From Caulobacteraceae bacterium (GTDB lineage: Bacteria > Pseudomonadota > Alphaproteobacteria > Caulobacterales > Caulobacteraceae): 64,000 nucleotides of DNA. The stretch lies in contig CANJPZ010000012.1 in NCBI GenBank assembly GCA_947476325.1, positions 1 to 64,000 of the forward strand. Reading direction: 5' to 3'. Positions 61,163-64,000 of the stretch are shown here, piece after piece. The stretch's first letter is position 1. Every line of letters begins with the position of its first letter. Position numbers and translations under genes: made by a program. The notes below the pieces were generated by a model, which was given only the letters and a program-made list of their open reading frames with translations, was not told the origin of the DNA and did not search any database.

Positions 61163-62242
61163 GTGGAAATCGATGTCGTCCGTCCTGCGCAGCTTTCAGC
61201 GGAAGACATCGCGCTGTGGGCCGGCTTTCAGAAGACCGGCGAGAACCTGGGCAGCCCCTTCCTGTCGCCCTGGTGGGCCCGCACGGTCGAAGCCGCACAG
61301 TGCCCCGACAAGTCCTGCGTCCGCATCGCGGTTCTCAAGGAAGCCGGCCGCACCGTTGGCTTCTTCCCCGTCAAGGTCATGGGCGGCATGGCCATGCCGC
61401 CGGGCGCGCCGATGTGCGACTATCAGGGCCTGATCGCCCCGCCGCAGGTCACCGTCGATCCGCGCCGCCTGCTCGAAGCCCTCGGCGTCGCCCGCTACGA
61501 TTTCTGTCACATGCCGAAAAGTCAGGCGACCTTCGCGGGCCATCTGAGAGGCGCTTCGCCCTCGTGGATATCGCGCCTGCCGTTCGGATATGAGGCCTAC
61601 GCCCACGACAAGAACGCCGAGTCAGGCGTGCTGAAAGACCTCGATAAGCGCCGCCGCAAGGCCGAGAAGGACCTGGGCAAGGTAACCTTCACCGCCTTCT
61701 CGCGCTCGCAGTCCGACTTCGAGAAGATGATGGACTGGAAGCGCGGCCAGTACCGCGAAACCGGTCAGACCGACATCTTTGCCGCCGGCTGGACAACCCG
61801 GTTGATGCAGGAGCTGTTCGCCAGCCGCGACCCCGATTTCGGCGGCGCCCTGTTCACCCTGCACATCGACGATCAGCTGGCCGCCGCCCAGTTCCACCTG
61901 CGCGGCGCCGACGTGATCCACGCCTGGATCATAGCCCACGACGCTGGCTTTGAGCGCGTCTCGCCCGGACTGCTGCTGTTCCAGGACATCATGCGCTGGA
62001 TGGACGATACGCCCTACACCTCGATCGACTACGGCCCGGGCGAATACCGGTTCAAGAAGCAGCTGGCCAACGCCGAGTGCATGATGGGCCACGGCTTTGT
62101 CGGCCGGCCCAGCGCCTCGACCTTCCTGCGCGGCGCGGCCTACGGCATCCGCGAGGCGGCCGAGCGCCTGCCCCTGGGCAAGGTTTCGGCCCTTCCCGGC
62201 AAGGCCATGCGCCGCATGGACCTGATCCGTGGGCTGCGCTAG
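61163..62242 (+). CDS. GNAT-fold acetyltransferase, BcsL/CelD-like (HfsK-like?)
   Basis: A 359-residue protein from GTG 61163 with two GNAT-like halves, as in FemAB and BcsL/CelD proteins. The first half includes AVLKEAGRTVGFFPVKVMGG; the second has KDLDKRRRKAEKDLGKVTF, FDIDDQLAAAQFHL-type strands (LHIDDQLAAAQFHLRG), DVIHAWIIAHD and SIDYGPGEYRFKKQLAN, the family end motif. In Caulobacter a protein of this class, HfsK, acts on holdfast polysaccharide and binds c-di-GMP. Equivalence is an inference from family and host only. Confidence 0.8.
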   Translation: MEIDVVRPAQLSAEDIALWAGFQKTGENLGSPFLSPWWARTVEAAQCPDKSCVRIAVLKEAGRTVGFFPVKVMGGMAMPPGAPMCDYQGLIAPPQVTVDPRRLLEALGVARYDFCHMPKSQATFAGHLRGASPSWISRLPFGYEAYAHDKNAESGVLKDLDKRRRKAEKDLGKVTFTAFSRSQSDFEKMMDWKRGQYRETGQTDIFAAGWTTRLMQELFASRDPDFGGALFTLHIDDQLAAAQFHLRGADVIHAWIIAHDAGFERVSPGLLLFQDIMRWMDDTPYTSIDYGPGEYRFKKQLANAECMMGHGFVGRPSASTFLRGAAYGIREAAERLPLGKVSALPGKAMRRMDLIRGLR

Positions 62243-62248
62243 CGCTCG

Positions 62249-62307
62249 CCGCGCTCAAGTAGCGCAGCGATAGCGCGACACAAGAAGCGATAGCGCGACG
62301 CAAAAAT
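62249..62307 (+). repeat. Dispersed intergenic repeat, copy 2
   Basis: Between the GNAT gene and threonine ammonia-lyase. It holds CGCGCTCAAGTAGCG and two tandem 20-mers (62266-62285 and 62286-62305, 18 of 20 identical). The last unit and the GCGCTCAAG block recur at 55341-55402. Confidence 0.6.
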
Positions 62308-62385
62308 GCGCTTCCCCTCTGCGGACTGGATTTACGCACCCCCGCCCGCTAGTTTGCGCGACTTTTCGCGACCGGTAATCCCAAG

Positions 62386-63588
62386 ATGACCCTGACCTTC
62401 ACCGATATCGAGGCCGCCGCCGCGCGGCTGAAAGGCCACGTGGAGCGCACGCCTCTGCGCCATTCGGTGACGCTGTCGCAGATTACCGGCGCCCAAGTGT
62501 GGGTCAAATTCGAGAACCAGCAGTTCACCGCCGCCTACAAGGAGCGCGGCGCGCTCAACAAGTTGTTGCTGCTGACGGACGAGGAACGCGCCCGCGGGGT
62601 GATCGCCGCCTCGGCCGGCAACCACAGCCAGGGTCTGGCCTATCACGCCGCGCGCCTGGGCGTGCCGGTGACCATCGTCATGCCGCGCAACACGCCCTTC
62701 ACCAAGGTGCAGCACACTCGCGACTACGGCGCCGAGGTGGTGCTTGAGGGCGATTCCTACGACGAGGCCTATGGCCACGCCCTGGCGCTCAAACAGCTGC
62801 GCGGTCTGGTTCTGGTCCATCCGTTCGACGACTATGACGTCATGGCCGGCCAGGGCACGGTGGCGCTGGAAATGCTGCAGGACCAGCCCGATCTGGAGAT
62901 GCTAGCCATACCCGTCGGCGGCGGCGGCCTGATCGGCGGCATGGCCACGGCGGCCAAACACATGAACCCGAAGATCCGCATCTTCGGCGTCGAGCCGTCG
63001 ATGTACCCGTCGTTCTCGGCGCGCATGAAGGGCGTCGAGGCCGTGGTTGGCGGCCTGACCGTGGCCGAGGGCATCGCGGTCAAGACCATCGGCGAGCTGA
63101 CCTATGCGACGGCGGCCCCGCTCATCGAAGAGGTCCTGCTGGTCGACGAGCCCTATTTCGAGCGCGGCGTTGCGCTCTACTGCAATGTCGAAAAGACCAT
63201 CGCCGAGGGCGCCGGCGCAGCCTCGCTGGCGGCGCTGCTGCAGTACCCGGAAAAGTTCAAGGGCAAGCGGGTCGGGCTGATCCTGACCGGCGGCAATATC
63301 GACACGCGCCTTTTGGCCTCGGTGCTGACCCGCGAGCTGGTGCGCGACCAGCGTCTGGTCAGCTTGCGCATCGTCGGCGACGACCGGCCGGGCCTGCTCT
63401 CCAAGACATCCGAGCTGATCGGCCGGATGGGCGCCAACATCATCGAGGTAGCCCACAACCGCCTGGCCCTGGACGTGCCCGCCAAGGGCGCGGAGTTCGA
63501 CATCATGATCGAGACCCGCGATGCGCGGCACACCCAGGAAATCATCGACGCCCTGCGTGAAGCAGGCTATCCGCCAAGACCTGTCTAG
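62386..63588 (+). CDS. ilvA: Threonine ammonia-lyase with C-terminal ACT domain
   Basis: A 400-residue PLP enzyme that converts threonine to 2-oxobutyrate for isoleucine synthesis or threonine breakdown. PLP Lys is in QQFTAAYKERGALNK, with SAGNHSQGLAYHA and the phosphate loop GGGGLIGGMATA. A single ACT domain (about 325-400, LVSLRIVGDDRPGLLSKTSEL) follows, giving the 400-residue short type rather than the 510-residue biosynthetic IlvA with two ACT-like domains. Catabolic TdcB-like or biosynthetic use is undecided; the symbol follows common naming. Confidence 0.92.
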   Translation: MTLTFTDIEAAAARLKGHVERTPLRHSVTLSQITGAQVWVKFENQQFTAAYKERGALNKLLLLTDEERARGVIAASAGNHSQGLAYHAARLGVPVTIVMPRNTPFTKVQHTRDYGAEVVLEGDSYDEAYGHALALKQLRGLVLVHPFDDYDVMAGQGTVALEMLQDQPDLEMLAIPVGGGGLIGGMATAAKHMNPKIRIFGVEPSMYPSFSARMKGVEAVVGGLTVAEGIAVKTIGELTYATAAPLIEEVLLVDEPYFERGVALYCNVEKTIAEGAGAASLAALLQYPEKFKGKRVGLILTGGNIDTRLLASVLTRELVRDQRLVSLRIVGDDRPGLLSKTSELIGRMGANIIEVAHNRLALDVPAKGAEFDIMIETRDARHTQEIIDALREAGYPPRPV

Positions 63589-63601
63589 GGGACCTCATTC
63601 C

Positions 63602-64000
63602 ATGCGCCGTATTCTGATCGCCGGCTTTGCCGCCACGCTCATCGCAATGCCGCTCGCCGCCTGCAACAAGGCCCCGGCCGCCACCGGCGCCAGCGCCTCA
63701 GCCGCGGCCGCGGCCGCGGCCGCCGCCTCAAAGGCCTTCCTTGAGGAAAACGGCAAGAAGCCCGGTGTCACCACCCTGCCGTCGGGCGTGCAGTACAAGA
63801 TCACCACCTCGGGCCCGGCCACCGGCAAGAGCCCCGGCCCGCACGACGAGGTCAAGGTCCACTACGAGGGCAAGCTGATCAACGGCACGGTGTTCGATTC
63901 CTCGCTGGAGCGCGGCGTGCCCGCCTCGTTCGGCGTTGATCAGGTCATCCCCGGCTGGACCGAGATCCTGCAGCACATGAAGCCAGGCGATGACTGGATG
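63602..64000 (+). CDS. FKBP-type peptidyl-prolyl isomerase lipoprotein (partial)
   Basis: Starts at ATG 63602 and runs off the window end after 133 codons. Signal peptide with lipobox PLAAC (Cys21), then an Ala-rich linker encoded by repeated GCGGCC hexamers, then TLPSGVQYKITTSGPATGKSPGPHDEVKVHYEGKL and VFDSSLERGVPASFGVDQVIPGWTEILQHMKPGDDW, the FKBP fold up to the active-site Trp and beyond. A periplasmic folding helper like FkpA or Mip, but without room for a dimerisation domain. The C-terminus is missing here. Confidence 0.9.
   Translation, partial: MRRILIAGFAATLIAMPLAACNKAPAATGASASAAAAAAAAASKAFLEENGKKPGVTTLPSGVQYKITTSGPATGKSPGPHDEVKVHYEGKLINGTVFDSSLERGVPASFGVDQVIPGWTEILQHMKPGDDWM

Noticed and set aside
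1-64000. tRNA, rRNA, CRISPR arrays, toxin-antitoxin or defence islands
   Set aside because: Reading both strands I found no tRNA-like cloverleaf in the gaps, no regularly spaced repeats and no defence protein families.

Overview
The window is about 64 kb of high-GC DNA (roughly two thirds G+C) from a free-living alphaproteobacterium. Gene content points to Caulobacterales (Caulobacter, Phenylobacterium or Brevundimonas relatives): an unlinked motA, PhaR with a phbAB-type PHB operon, fabA-fabB, the hemC-hemD / mitofilin-like / HemY cluster divergent from tsaD-gpsA, and many small secreted Ala/Pro-rich proteins. The genus is an inference. Genes are densely packed, start/stop overlaps (ATGA, GTGA, TTGA) are common, and several genes start with TTG or GTG. 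I see no rRNA, tRNA, CRISPR array, prophage or intact mobile element.

Layout. 1-540: IS3-type transposase tail fused to a decapitated response-regulator receiver domain. 0.57-8.1 kb: murein transglycosylase lipoprotein, MFS exporter, motA, two small paralogous lipoproteins (the second broken by an in-frame TGA), mnmC, a DUF6491-like gene, and ubiX flanked by two DUF465 genes. 8.1-15.6 kb: GGDEF protein, purE-purK, orphan histidine kinase, sixA-pyrD, metX-metW. 15.6-22.2 kb: large autotransporter, methyltransferase, gloB-cupin pair, two related secreted proteins. 22.3-26.3 kb: PHB synthesis genes (reductase and thiolase), a PPC-repeat secreted protein, and phaR with TGC/GCA dyads upstream. 26.3-30.8 kb: small unknowns, GT39-like membrane glycosyltransferase, HMG-CoA lyase, glycine-zipper/SH3 protein. 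30.8-41.2 kb: haem cluster on the minus strand with an extra secreted gene inserted, then tsaD-gpsA-yciI-Rieske-moeB, an FMN reductase gene interrupted by an amber codon, and a 2-hydroxyacid dehydrogenase. 41.3-48.9 kb: SH3 lipoprotein, a tandem-repeat secreted protein coupled to another secreted protein, fabA-fabB, DUF418 protein, epoxide-hydrolase-like enzyme, small secreted proteins. 49.0-55.2 kb: an Arg/Gln/Ala-rich lipoprotein with a DUF3761-like C-terminus, VOC protein with TauD-like dioxygenase, SDR, CHRD protein, DUF1993 protein, fabI. 55.2-55.7 kb: about 490 bases without a gene, holding a REP-like inverted repeat, a second repeat and two hairpins. 55.7-64 kb: sugar aminotransferase, double ABC ATPase, unknown secreted proteins (one a paralogue of the gene inside the haem cluster), a GNAT protein, threonine ammonia-lyase and a truncated FKBP isomerase.

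How the genes relate. Most are housekeeping: purines, pyrimidines, methionine, haem, fatty acids (fabA, fabB, fabI) and tRNA modification (mnmC, tsaD). The PHB enzymes and phaR form one regulatory unit. A striking share of the rest encodes exported proteins of unknown function, several in paralogous pairs. No clearly new defence or mobile system is visible. The best candidates for undescribed biology are the paralogous family at 33364-34341 and 59414-60625, the tandem-repeat secreted pair at 41865-42679, the phased CTGTCA repeats at 61043-61084, and the two genes with single in-frame stops.
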